Source: Terrimonas ferruginea DSM 30193
GTDB taxonomy: Bacteria > Bacteroidota > Bacteroidia > Chitinophagales > Chitinophagaceae
Direction of reading: 5' to 3'
NCBI RefSeq assembly: GCF_000425585.1
Contig: NZ_KE384402.1
Coordinates: 66,204 to 130,203, forward strand
Length of the DNA stretch: 64,000 nucleotides
Shown here: one piece after another, positions 16,671 through 24,593 of the stretch
How the letters are laid out: each line of letters begins with the position of its first letter
How positions within the stretch are numbered: position 1 is the first letter of the stretch
Program-made: the position numbers and the translations under genes
Notes under the pieces: model-generated
Database searches by the model: none
Told to the model about the DNA's origin: nothing
What the model saw: the letters and a program-made list of their open reading frames with translations, nothing else

Positions 16671-18677
16671 ATGAAGATCAGATTCCTGCTATGCCCGCTG
16701 TTCTTGTTGCTTTTCAGTACTGCCGGCAAAGCACAGCTTACCCGTTATACCATTCAACTAAAAAATAAAGGTAACGCTCCTTTTACGCTGGCCAATCCAT
16801 CCCAATATCTTTCGCCGAGAGCAATTGCGAGACGCCAGCGTTATGGCATTGCCATCGACAGCGCCGATCTTCCTGTTACGCCGGCTTATCTTACACAAAT
16901 CCGCAGCGTAAGCAACGTAACAGTGCTGAATGCCTCCCGCTGGCTGAACCAGATAACCATACAAACCACAGATGCCGCCGCTATCACTACTATACAAAGT
17001 TTCAGTTTTGTACAGTCAGTTTCGGGCATTGCCGCCAGGCAGCAATTGAGACAGGTCGACCGCAATGAAACTGTTCAGCTTTACACACCCGTTGCCGGCC
17101 GCGAGTTCGGCGCGCAGGGCGTGCAGGCAGATTATTTTGACTACGGGACAGGTTCTTTTAACGAGATACATCTTCATAATGGTGAGTTCCTGCACAACAT
17201 CGGCCTGAGAGGCCAGGGCATGCAGATCGCCATGCTGGATGCAGGCTTCCTCAATTATACTTCCTTAAAAGCCTTCGACAGCATCCGGATCAATGGGCAG
17301 GTTTTAAGCACCTGGGATTTTGTTGCCCGCGAAATCAGTGTGGTGGAAGATCATGTGCATGGCATGCAATGTCTGTCTACTATTGCGGCCAACATCCCCG
17401 GCCAATTTATCGGCAAAGCGCCAAAAGCTTCTTTTCACCTGTACCGCACCGAAGATGCTGCTTCCGAATATCCGATCGAAGAGTTCAACTGGGTTTGTGC
17501 AGCAGAGCGTGCAGACAGTGTAGGCGCTGATGTGATCTCCTCTTCTCTTGGTTATTATGATTTCGACCGCGCGCAATTCAATTATACGTATGCAGATATG
17601 AACGGCCGCAATTCAATTATCGTGAAAGGCGCCGCCGCTGCAGTACGCAAAGGCCTGCTGGTATTCAATTCGGCAGGCAACGAAGGCACCAACTCCTGGC
17701 ATTATATCGCCACCCCCGCAGATGGCGACAGCGTTATTGCCGTAGGCGCCGTTAACGCTAACAGTGCAGTCTGGCCAAGTTCGAGCTATGGTCCTGCTGC
17801 CGACGGCCGCGTGAAACCCGATGTTGCATCCGTTGGTTGGCAGGCAATGATCCAGACCACATCAAATACAGTCGGGGTTGGAAATGGCACCTCCTTCGCC
17901 GCGCCGAATATGGCCGGTATGGGCACCTGTCTCTGGCAGGGCTTTCCCGAATTCAACAACATGAAAATCGTGAACGCGCTCCGCAAATCCGGTCATCGCT
18001 TCGCTACGCCGGATGACCGCACAGGTTACGGCATTCCCAATCTGAAACAGGCTTTCGGTTCATTGGTTACAGATTATGCAAGTTCCGATCTGAGCTTCAG
18101 CAATTGCGCTGCCACACTTAACTGGCGCAGCAAGGATGTGAATGCAATGAAATACGAGATCGAACGCAAATTGCCCGGAGAAAATTCGTTTACCAAAATA
18201 GCAGAACGGCAACCCGAAGCAGGCACCGTATTGGCCAATCACACTTATCAATTCCAGGAAACAATTAACCAGCAACAGTCAGGCGCCGTTATCAGTTACC
18301 GGATCCGCCAGATCATCGATACCAGTGCGGCAGGGTTTACTGCCGTGTACATCGATACTGCCACCGCAACACTGACACAATCATGCATACCTGTCAATCC
18401 GGATCCGGAAGTAACGGATATACGCATCCTCGTTCAGCCCAATCCCGCCACCGGTGATCATATAGACCTGGTAGTCGAAACTCCCGGTGCCATTTCCCAA
18501 CTCAATGTTGTTTTATTTGACCTTAAAGGGCGCCAGATGGCACAATGGCAACTGAGCAAAGGAACAGGCCGTGCCATATTCAATCTACCTTCCGGTGCGC
18601 TTGCCCGCGGTGCTTATATCATTCGCGTAGCAGATAAGCATACCGTTATCGGCAAAACGAAGTTTCTTTTCCGGTAA
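16671..18677 (+). CDS. Subtilisin-like serine peptidase with T9SS C-terminal sorting domain
   Basis: 668 residues, secreted (signal peptide MKIRFLLCPLFLLLFSTAGKAQ). The start at 16671 is used because the in-frame ATG at 16638 lies inside the previous gene. The S8 catalytic triad is visible: Asp190 in MLDAGF, His230 in DHVHGMQ and Ser408 in GNGTSFAAP. The oxyanion Asn region is NSAGNEG. A beta-sandwich follows, then a type A T9SS sorting domain at the C-terminus (VQPNPATGD, VVLFDLKGRQM, LARGAYIIRV) that directs the protein across the outer membrane via the PorSS machinery. It probably forms a unit with the preceding lipoprotein. Confidence 0.92.
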   Translation: MKIRFLLCPLFLLLFSTAGKAQLTRYTIQLKNKGNAPFTLANPSQYLSPRAIARRQRYGIAIDSADLPVTPAYLTQIRSVSNVTVLNASRWLNQITIQTTDAAAITTIQSFSFVQSVSGIAARQQLRQVDRNETVQLYTPVAGREFGAQGVQADYFDYGTGSFNEIHLHNGEFLHNIGLRGQGMQIAMLDAGFLNYTSLKAFDSIRINGQVLSTWDFVAREISVVEDHVHGMQCLSTIAANIPGQFIGKAPKASFHLYRTEDAASEYPIEEFNWVCAAERADSVGADVISSSLGYYDFDRAQFNYTYADMNGRNSIIVKGAAAAVRKGLLVFNSAGNEGTNSWHYIATPADGDSVIAVGAVNANSAVWPSSSYGPAADGRVKPDVASVGWQAMIQTTSNTVGVGNGTSFAAPNMAGMGTCLWQGFPEFNNMKIVNALRKSGHRFATPDDRTGYGIPNLKQAFGSLVTDYASSDLSFSNCAATLNWRSKDVNAMKYEIERKLPGENSFTKIAERQPEAGTVLANHTYQFQETINQQQSGAVISYRIRQIIDTSAAGFTAVYIDTATATLTQSCIPVNPDPEVTDIRILVQPNPATGDHIDLVVETPGAISQLNVVLFDLKGRQMAQWQLSKGTGRAIFNLPSGALARGAYIIRVADKHTVIGKTKFLFR

Positions 18678-18743
18678 TCCGCCTCAACGACCTCCGGCAA
18701 AATTTGTTTTCGGCGCTCCCGCAGCAAACGGTAATTTCGTTAC

Positions 18744-20000
18744 ATGATCAGGCGCAGCTTTGAGATCGTGGCCAGCAGTCTTCGCATGGCGCTCCAGGAG
18801 CTTTGGAAAAACAAGCTGCGTACCTTCCTGTCGCTTTTCGGCATTACCATCGGCATCTTCTGCATCATTGGCGTATTGGCCACCGTTAACAGCCTGCAAC
18901 AGAATATTCAGAATGAAATCAATTCGCTTGGTTCCAATACTATTTATGTAGATAAATGGGATTACACCGCAGGTGGCGGCCCCGATTATCCCTGGTGGAA
19001 ATTTGTGAACCGGCCGGTTCCGAAGTACGGCGAAATCCAGCAGATCAAAAACAGGACCTCCTACGCAAAATATGTTGCCTTCCGCATCCAGGTGACAGAT
19101 AATGTTGAATACCGCGGCACACTGCTGAACAACATCAATATCTACGGCGTCAGCGATGATTTCGAAAATATCCAGCCACTGGAAATTCCCTGGGGGCGCT
19201 ATCTCTCCGATCCTGAATTCAATTACGGGAGTGCCGTGGTGGTATTAGGTCATGATGTGGCAGAAAAATTATTGGGCGCTACTGATTATGCGGTGGGCCG
19301 TGAGGTAACCATTCGTGGTAAAAAATTACTGGTAGCAGGTGTAATAAAGAAGCAAGGTAAACAGATGATCGGTGGATGGGATTTTGACCAGAGTGTCATC
19401 ATCCCTTATCGTTTTGCACGCAACATCATGAACGAATTAAAAGCTGATCCCGTTATTCTGGTGCAGGGCAAAGACAATGTTCCAAGCAGGGCATTGAAAG
19501 ATGAACTCACCGGCGCTATGCGTGCTATTCATAAGTTAAGCCCTACACAGGAAGCAGACTTCGCTTTGAACGACATTAATGATCTCAGCCAAAGCGTAAG
19601 CGAGGCCTTTGTTGGCCTCAATATCGGCGGTGCCATTATCGGTGGCATCAGCCTGATCGTTGGTTTGTTTGGCGTTGCCAATATTATGTTTGTGACGGTA
19701 CGGGAACGCACTTCACAGATCGGTTTGAAAAAAGCGATCGGCGCAAAAAAAGGCATCATCCTTACCGAGTTCCTGCTGGAATCTGCCTTTCTCTGTATCA
19801 TCGGCGGCCTTATCGGACTTACCCTTGTATTTGTGTTAGCACAGATACTTTCACGGGCGCTCGATTTCCCCGTTTTCATTTCTGTCGATAACATGATCTG
19901 GACATTCGTGATCTGTGTTACTGTTGGCATCGTTGCCGGCATTATTCCTGCCTCACAAGCCGCCCGCATGGACCCGGTAGTGGCGATACGGAGCAAGTAG
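18744..20000 (+). CDS. MacB-like ABC transporter permease
   Basis: 418 residues. One N-terminal transmembrane helix (LSLFGITIGIFCIIGVLATV), a periplasmic MacB core domain (about 60-270) with YRGTLLNNINIYGVSDDF and VTIRGKKLLVAGVIKKQG, then three C-terminal FtsX-type helices (IGGAIIGGISLIVGLFGVANIMF; LIGLTLVFVLAQIL; VICVTVGIVAGIIPA). The coupling motif VRERTSQIGLKKAIGA contacts the ATPase. Such permeases work as mechanotransmitters for efflux or lipoprotein handling. No ATPase or membrane-fusion gene is adjacent. A TAATTTCG box (one mismatch to TAnnTTTG) ends 4 nt before the ATG. Confidence 0.9.
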   Translation: MIRRSFEIVASSLRMALQELWKNKLRTFLSLFGITIGIFCIIGVLATVNSLQQNIQNEINSLGSNTIYVDKWDYTAGGGPDYPWWKFVNRPVPKYGEIQQIKNRTSYAKYVAFRIQVTDNVEYRGTLLNNINIYGVSDDFENIQPLEIPWGRYLSDPEFNYGSAVVVLGHDVAEKLLGATDYAVGREVTIRGKKLLVAGVIKKQGKQMIGGWDFDQSVIIPYRFARNIMNELKADPVILVQGKDNVPSRALKDELTGAMRAIHKLSPTQEADFALNDINDLSQSVSEAFVGLNIGGAIIGGISLIVGLFGVANIMFVTVRERTSQIGLKKAIGAKKGIILTEFLLESAFLCIIGGLIGLTLVFVLAQILSRALDFPVFISVDNMIWTFVICVTVGIVAGIIPASQAARMDPVVAIRSK

Positions 20001-20082
20001 TTAATTTGATGATTTGAAAATTTGAAGATTTGGCAATGGCTTTTCATTAACACACTCTCAAATTTTCAAATCATCAAATTAG
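20001..20082. repeat. ATTTGAAR octad repeat arranged as a 23-bp perfect inverted repeat
   Basis: Left arm 20003-20025 and right arm 20058-20080 are perfect reverse complements (23 bp) separated by 32 nt. Each arm consists of 8-bp units of the type ATTTGATG, ATTTGAAA, ATTTGAAG. It begins directly after the permease stop codon and ends at the tsaD -7 box, so it could form a strong hairpin in the permease transcript. Confidence 0.8.
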
Positions 20083-20090
20083 TACCTTTG
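20083..20090 (+). promoter_or_regulatory. -7 box TACCTTTG, 4 nt before the tsaD start codon
   Basis: An exact TAnnTTTG followed by CCTC and the ATG at 20095. No downstream alternative start fits the TsaD N-terminus, so the mRNA is predicted to be leaderless or nearly so. Confidence 0.6.
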
Positions 20091-20094
20091 CCTC

Positions 20095-21135
20095 ATGTAT
20101 CTCCTGGCTATAGAATCTTCGTGTGACGAGACTGCCGCGGCCGTTTGTGCCGACGGTAAAATACTTTCCAATTTCATCGCTACACAAAAAGTGCACGAAA
20201 TGTACGGCGGCGTGGTACCCGAACTGGCATCCCGCGCGCACATGCAACATATTGTGCCCGTGGTACACCAGGCGCTGGAGAAGGCCGGCTGCACACCCAC
20301 GCAACTCGATGCCGTCGCTTTTACGCAGGCACCCGGATTGATCGGATCGTTACTGGTGGGCGCACAGTTTGCCAAATCACTGGCTTTGTCCTTGAACATT
20401 CCCCTGATACCCGTACATCACATGCAGGCGCATGTACTGGCCAACCTAATACCGGAAGAAAGACCTTCTTTCCCTTTTCTTTGCCTTACCGTGAGCGGGG
20501 GCCACACACAAATTGTGCGTTGCAATTCCCCACTCGATATGCAGGTCATCGGAGAAACGATCGACGATGCGGCAGGGGAAGCTTTTGATAAATCAGCCAA
20601 ACTGTTAGGGCTGCCCTACCCCGGCGGACCACTTGTTGACAAATATGCCCGCGAAGGAAATCCGGAACGGTTCAGCTTTCCTGAACCCCGCATTCCCGGG
20701 CTTAACTTCAGCTTCAGCGGATTGAAGACATCCATACTTTATTTTCTTCGCAATGCCGGCACCAGCCTGCTTTATAAAGAGGAATTCAAAGCTACGGATG
20801 AAGAGCGCACCGCTTTTATTCAAAACAACCTGGCCGATCTTTGTGCATCGATACAACACCGCATCATCAGTATTTTATTAAATAAAATGAAAAAAGCTGT
20901 TGAAGAAACAGGTATCCGCGAAGTATGCATTGCCGGTGGTGTTTCAGCTAACAGCGGACTGCGCCAGGCATTAAAGGAAACAGGCGATAAACTGGGTTGG
21001 AAAACGTATATCCCGCCGTTCGAATATTGCACCGACAATGCGGCCATGATCGCTATTACCGGTTATTATAAATACCAGGCCGGGCAATTCGCCGACCTTT
21101 CAGTAGCCGCATCCGCCAGAGCGGAATGGGAGTAG
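20095..21135 (+). CDS. tsaD: tRNA N6-threonylcarbamoyladenosine transferase subunit TsaD
   Basis: 346 residues. TsaD, with TsaB and TsaE, transfers threonylcarbamoyl from TC-AMP to A37 of ANN-decoding tRNAs. The ASKHA-fold motifs are present: N-terminal LAIESSCDETAAAV, the metal-binding HHMQAHVLA (residues about 106-114), VSGGHTQIV, IDDAAGEAFDKSAKLLG, YPGGPLVDKYA, LNFSFSGLKT, AGGVSANSGLR and the last metal ligand in CTDNAAMIAI. The conserved N-terminus starts right at the ATG at 20095, so this start is secure even though the -7 box ends only 4 nt upstream. Confidence 0.97.
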   Translation: MYLLAIESSCDETAAAVCADGKILSNFIATQKVHEMYGGVVPELASRAHMQHIVPVVHQALEKAGCTPTQLDAVAFTQAPGLIGSLLVGAQFAKSLALSLNIPLIPVHHMQAHVLANLIPEERPSFPFLCLTVSGGHTQIVRCNSPLDMQVIGETIDDAAGEAFDKSAKLLGLPYPGGPLVDKYAREGNPERFSFPEPRIPGLNFSFSGLKTSILYFLRNAGTSLLYKEEFKATDEERTAFIQNNLADLCASIQHRIISILLNKMKKAVEETGIREVCIAGGVSANSGLRQALKETGDKLGWKTYIPPFEYCTDNAAMIAITGYYKYQAGQFADLSVAASARAEWE

Positions 21136-21145
21136 TAATTCAAAA

Positions 21146-21222
21146 AGTAGTAAGTATTAAGTTATAGGTAGTAAGTATAAAGCCATTCACTATTGACCAT
21201 TGACGATTCACGATTCACGCTC
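21146..21222. repeat. Paired heptad repeats: ACTTANT family then ATTGACN family
   Basis: Bases 21146-21180 carry units AGTAAGT, ATTAAGT, TATAGGT, AGTAAGT (complement of ACTTANT). Bases 21184-21220 carry ATTCACT, ATTGACC, ATTGACG, ATTCACG, ATTCACG. Both have a strict 7-bp period. They fill the tsaD-trmN6 gap and account for the spurious upstream start of the methyltransferase frame. Confidence 0.75.
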
Positions 21223-21945
21223 ATGCCCAACACTTATTTCCGTTTCAAAGAATTTACCGTTCACCAGGAACGTTGCGCAATGAAGGTTACCACCGAAGCA
21301 TGCCTTTTTGGTGCTTGGGCAAGCCATTATCTTAAAACCGATACTTCTCCCAAACATATATTGGATATAGGCGCAGGTACAGGGCTATTAAGTCTTCTGC
21401 TGGCGCAACAACACTACAGCCGCATCGATGCCATTGAACTGGATAAAAATGCAGCCGGGCAGTGCCGGCAGAACTTCGCTGCTTCTCCATGGCGGGAACG
21501 CATGCATGTCATTGAAAGCGATGTGCGCTCATTTCCCTTTACCCAATTATTCGACGTCATTATCAGCAACCCTCCTTTTTATGAAAACGATTTAAGTTCT
21601 CCTGTGGAAGGACGGCAACTCGCACATCACAGTGCAGCACTTTCATTGAAAGACCTGGTAGACCGGGTGCGTACACTGCTTACTGACCAGGGAAAGTTTT
21701 TTGTATTGTTACCCTATAAAAGAAAAGAGGATCTATATCAACTTGCAAAGGCCGGCGGATTGCATATTGTCCATCAATGCAACGTACGCAACAGCCCGGG
21801 TCATCCGTTGTTTCGTTTGATGGCGGTGCTTTCACCAACGTATTCAATAGATAAACAAGAGGAACTGTTTTCGATCCGTGACGAAGGGAACAATTATACA
21901 CAGGAGTTTGTCCAACTGCTGCATCCTTACTACCTGAACCTTTAA
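21223..21945 (+). CDS. TrmN6/YfiC-type tRNA (adenine-N6)-methyltransferase
   Basis: 240 residues. The start at 21223 (MPNTYFRFKEFTVHQERCAMKV) was chosen because the in-frame start at 21193 lies in an intergenic repeat. The SAM-binding Rossmann fold is shown by HILDIGAGTGLLSLLLA and DAIELDKNA. The base-flipping N6-adenine motif IISNPPFYEN has NPPF at residues 116-119. The conserved KVTTEACLFGAW opening is typical of YfiC/TrmN6, which modifies A37 of tRNA1-Val in E. coli. It follows tsaD, another position-37 modifier. The specific tRNA target is inferred from the family. Confidence 0.87.
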   Translation: MPNTYFRFKEFTVHQERCAMKVTTEACLFGAWASHYLKTDTSPKHILDIGAGTGLLSLLLAQQHYSRIDAIELDKNAAGQCRQNFAASPWRERMHVIESDVRSFPFTQLFDVIISNPPFYENDLSSPVEGRQLAHHSAALSLKDLVDRVRTLLTDQGKFFVLLPYKRKEDLYQLAKAGGLHIVHQCNVRNSPGHPLFRLMAVLSPTYSIDKQEELFSIRDEGNNYTQEFVQLLHPYYLNL

Positions 21946-21950
21946 CCTCT

Positions 21951-23153
21951 TCAGGCTTCTCCGGCATAATCTTTCAGGTAGCTGAATGTCTCCGTCAATT
22001 TTCCATCGAGGGCGATGGTAGCGCGATCGATCGTTGGAGAGCCGCCTTTCACCAGGTCATCCAGTATAAACTTGATCAACTGCTCGCCGAAATATCGAGA
22101 GGCATCACGCGGAAGCTCGTTCGGTAAATTACCGACGGCCATCACATCGATAGCACCTTTGGTATAAGCCGGCACTTTCTGCAGCGTATCACGATCGATA
22201 CCATATACCGGATCTTCGATCGTTTGATCACCGGCGTTGATCGGTACCGAACCATTTTCATCATCCGTAATGTCTGCGATAGTCTGGATGATAAAATTGT
22301 CGGTATTCACGTCCGTTTTTTCAAAAAGACGCGGCACATTTTTATCCCAGTACACGCCGTTCATCAGGATATCTGTCTGTGCGGCGTAAGGCAGGAATTT
22401 GCAAACGAATTGCTCAGGGTTATGGTGAAAAGCCTCACGGCTGTACTTGCCCGTCTGACGATGCATATAGAGGTCGGCACCTTTCAGTTGTGTGTAAACG
22501 GGGTAAGAAAAACGGCGGTTCAGGTAATCATCGGGTTCCACTTCGTGAATGCCCATGAGGTTCATCACTTCAAGAATACCATGTGCCACACGTCCGGAGC
22601 CGGTCACGGCAATTTTTACATTTGGTAACCGTACGCCAAAATAACTATGAATGAGTTCGCGGAAACTGCGTTGCTTGTATACGCGTTCGAGTTGATAGAG
22701 ACCGGTGCGGTTGCCATAAGCCATCATACCGTTGTGTGCGCCTACAACGCCGGCAAAAAAACCGAAACCGATAATCCGCTGTCCGTCTTCGTGCTCAAGG
22801 CATTCGTAGTCGATGAGGCGAATGCGCTGATCGAGAATAGTGCGCAGCAGTTTTTTATTATGCGGTTGCTTTTTGCGGGTATGCGAGAAAAAAAGATAGG
22901 TTTTGCCTGCGATCAGTTTCTCGACCGGCACTTCTTTGATGCCGAGCAGGATATCGCAATCGCTCACCTCATCACGCACTTCCACGCCGGCCGCTTCGTA
23001 TTCGCGGTCGCTGAAGCAGCGGTCGGGAGACGACTGGGCAACCACGGTTACGTCCGGCGCGTTTTTGAGTATCCATTTGCATTGGGCAGGCGTCAGTGCC
23101 ACACGGTTGTCGGCTGGAATTTTTCCTTCACGAATAAGTCCGATCTTGATCAT
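21951..23153 (-). CDS. Saccharopine/alanine dehydrogenase-like NAD(P)-dependent enzyme
   Basis: 400 residues. The N-terminal AlaDH/PNT domain shows KIGLIREGKIPADNRVALTP and DILLGIKEVPVEKLIAGKTYLFFSHTRKKQPHN. The C-terminal half carries a nucleotide-binding loop (KIAVTGSGRVAHGILEVM, GxGxxxxG near residue 185) and ITDDENGSVPIN. The pattern resembles lysine-forming saccharopine dehydrogenase (LYS1) more than alanine dehydrogenase. It could act in lysine metabolism, but no lysine genes are next to it. It is convergent with the methyltransferase gene (5 bp between stops). A TACCTTTG box lies about 60 bp upstream. Confidence 0.8.
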   Translation of the reverse strand: MIKIGLIREGKIPADNRVALTPAQCKWILKNAPDVTVVAQSSPDRCFSDREYEAAGVEVRDEVSDCDILLGIKEVPVEKLIAGKTYLFFSHTRKKQPHNKKLLRTILDQRIRLIDYECLEHEDGQRIIGFGFFAGVVGAHNGMMAYGNRTGLYQLERVYKQRSFRELIHSYFGVRLPNVKIAVTGSGRVAHGILEVMNLMGIHEVEPDDYLNRRFSYPVYTQLKGADLYMHRQTGKYSREAFHHNPEQFVCKFLPYAAQTDILMNGVYWDKNVPRLFEKTDVNTDNFIIQTIADITDDENGSVPINAGDQTIEDPVYGIDRDTLQKVPAYTKGAIDVMAVGNLPNELPRDASRYFGEQLIKFILDDLVKGGSPTIDRATIALDGKLTETFSYLKDYAGEA

Positions 23154-23215
23154 AAATCAGGTATTTGCAAGCATGAAACCGGCCTATTTTTATCAAAAAA
23201 ATGGGCTGGGCGACG

Positions 23216-23223
23216 CAAAGGTA
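23216..23223 (-). promoter_or_regulatory. -7 promoter box TACCTTTG of the dehydrogenase gene
   Basis: An exact TAnnTTTG on the minus strand, 62 bp before the start at 23153. Confidence 0.5.
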
Positions 23224-23235
23224 GGCAAAAGGTGA

Positions 23236-23343
23236 AACAGCCGTTATAAGTAATAGGTAATAAGTAACAGGTTAGCAGACATTTTGCTATTCTCCTATTG
23301 ACCATTGACTATTGACTATTGACCATTCACTATTGACGATTGA
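23236..23343. repeat. Paired heptad repeats before tRNA-Leu
   Basis: Bases 23240-23272 hold AAGTAAT, AGGTAAT, AAGTAAC units (complement of the ACTTANT family). Bases 23291-23343 hold a run of seven or eight 7-bp units: ATTGACC, ATTGACT, ATTGACT, ATTGACC, ATTCACT, ATTGACG, ATTGACC. This is the longest such run in the window. Confidence 0.78.
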
Positions 23344-23415
23344 CCAAAATCTGCGGCGAAAAGAAATAGTTGTGCAGAAAATTGAAGGGAATGATGTAAT
23401 ATTGCAGCCCCGGAA

Positions 23416-23497
23416 GCCCGGGTGGCGAAATCGGTAGACGCAGCAGACTCAAAATCTGCCGCCGCGAGGTGTGTCGGTTCGAGTCCGACCCCGGGCA
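23416..23497 (+). tRNA. tRNA-Leu (anticodon CAA)
   Basis: An 82-nt class II tRNA. Acceptor GCCCGGG (23416-23422) pairs with CCCGGGC (23490-23496), with discriminator A at 23497. The anticodon stem GCAGA/TCTGC encloses loop CTCAAAA, so the anticodon is CAA. A long variable arm precedes the T arm GTCGG-TTCGAGT-CCGAC. CCA is not encoded. A strong terminator follows within a few bases. Confidence 0.95.
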
Positions 23498-23498
23498 C

Positions 23499-23529
23499 AA
23501 AAAAGGTAAGATCATTCTTACCTTTTTTT
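23499..23529. terminator. Bidirectional intrinsic terminator after tRNA-Leu
   Basis: AAAAAAGGTAAGA and TTCTTACCTTTTTTT form a stem around TCA. The flanking A run and T run let it serve both the tRNA (plus) and the SH3-domain gene (minus), whose stop is a few bases away. Confidence 0.9.
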
Positions 23530-23534
23530 ATGCG

Positions 23535-24389
23535 TTAATTGCAAAAACTCCGGTCCACGTACTCCTTTTTGCCTTTCGAATTAATATAATAGCATCCTCC
23601 CCTTGGCCCTCTGTAATATTTTCTGGACGGCGCCGCATTGGCTGCCCGCATAGCGCGTTCCTCTTCGGCAGCTTGTTTTTTTAATTGCGCGGTGTAGGTC
23701 GCAGTAGGTTTGAAATAATGATGTTGGCCTGTTTCCAGCCGGGCGCTGTCTTCCTGCGATGGCTCCAGTTCTTCCCAATCTATCGCTATGTCGTCTCTTA
23801 ATACATATCCGCTGTGCTCCGCAAAATCTATTTGCACCCAATCTGGATGGTCATCGACCTCATACGCCCGCACATAACTAAGGCGAAGTATTTTACCGAT
23901 GCTGGGCGATTTGGCATCGGGCTTCGAACGCACGTTTAATGTATCGCCGCTGATCCACGCATAATCGGATTTTAACCTGGCAAAAAATGCTGCTTCTTCG
24001 TCCGCTTTCTTTTTCGCCAGCGCTTTTTGCGCCATTTCTTCCTTGAGATCACGGAACGCCTGCATTTCATCGCGGTAATATTTTACCGGAAATGAAGGAT
24101 TGGTCTTTTCAATATTTTCACAATCACGCTCTATGTCTTTATATAAATCTACTCCGGCATAGGAAACTGACAGGTTATAATAGCTTGGCAAACGGTCCAA
24201 CTGAAATTGTGCATCTGAAATATACCCCACGAGAGCAGAACCAAACTGGGTATCCGGCACCCGCAAAACGGTCATTTCTTTACCGTCAACCGTCTTTTTT
24301 TTAAGCCATTGTGTAACATCGATTGTTTGCGCCTTCGCAGAAACAACGAACAGAAGAAGGGGAATTAAACAGGAGATAAAGTTTTTCAT
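23535..24389 (-). CDS. Secreted SH3-domain protein with PBCV-type basic C-terminal motif
   Basis: 284 residues with a signal peptide (MKNFISCLIPLLLFVVSAKAQ). Domain order: an unassigned N-terminal region, a Lys/Ala/Glu-rich helix (EEMAQKALAKKKADEEAAFFARL, about 115-138), a bacterial SH3 domain (SGDTLNVRSKPDAKSPSIGKI, WVQIDFAEHSGYVLRDDI) and a C-terminal KYYRGPRGGCYYINSKGKK-type motif that recurs at the ends of many Bacteroidota proteins. SH3 domains of this kind often bind peptidoglycan, so a periplasmic cell-wall role is possible but not shown. The catalytic function, if any, is unknown. Confidence 0.78.
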   Translation of the reverse strand: MKNFISCLIPLLLFVVSAKAQTIDVTQWLKKKTVDGKEMTVLRVPDTQFGSALVGYISDAQFQLDRLPSYYNLSVSYAGVDLYKDIERDCENIEKTNPSFPVKYYRDEMQAFRDLKEEMAQKALAKKKADEEAAFFARLKSDYAWISGDTLNVRSKPDAKSPSIGKILRLSYVRAYEVDDHPDWVQIDFAEHSGYVLRDDIAIDWEELEPSQEDSARLETGQHHYFKPTATYTAQLKKQAAEEERAMRAANAAPSRKYYRGPRGGCYYINSKGKKEYVDRSFCN

Positions 24390-24545
24390 ATCGTATTATT
24401 GGCCTGCCAAAATAGAAATTAACCTTTGAATTTGCAATCGGGGATTTTTCCCCTTTTGTTCAGCCAGAGCGATAGACGAAATATATTCTTCCTTCCTTAA
24501 CAACTCCAGAAGCCACTGTTCCGCAACATTTTTTTTCGATAGAAT

Positions 24546-24575
24546 AAAAAAAGCGGGGACCTTATGGCCCCCGCT
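24546..24575 (-). terminator. Intrinsic terminator of the PKD-domain lipoprotein gene
   Basis: On the minus strand AGCGGGGGCC and GGTCCCCGCT pair around ATAA and are followed by seven T. It lies 19 bp after the stop at 24594. Confidence 0.9.
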
Positions 24576-24593
24576 CACTCCAAATAACGAAGC

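Noticed and set aside
23236-23343. Heptad repeat tracts as a CRISPR array
   Set aside because: Units are 7 bp with no spacers and no cas genes; the period is far too short for CRISPR.
24396-24578. 60-codon minus-strand frame between the SH3 and PKD genes
   Set aside because: Its start lies inside the intrinsic terminator of the PKD gene and it has no recognisable features.
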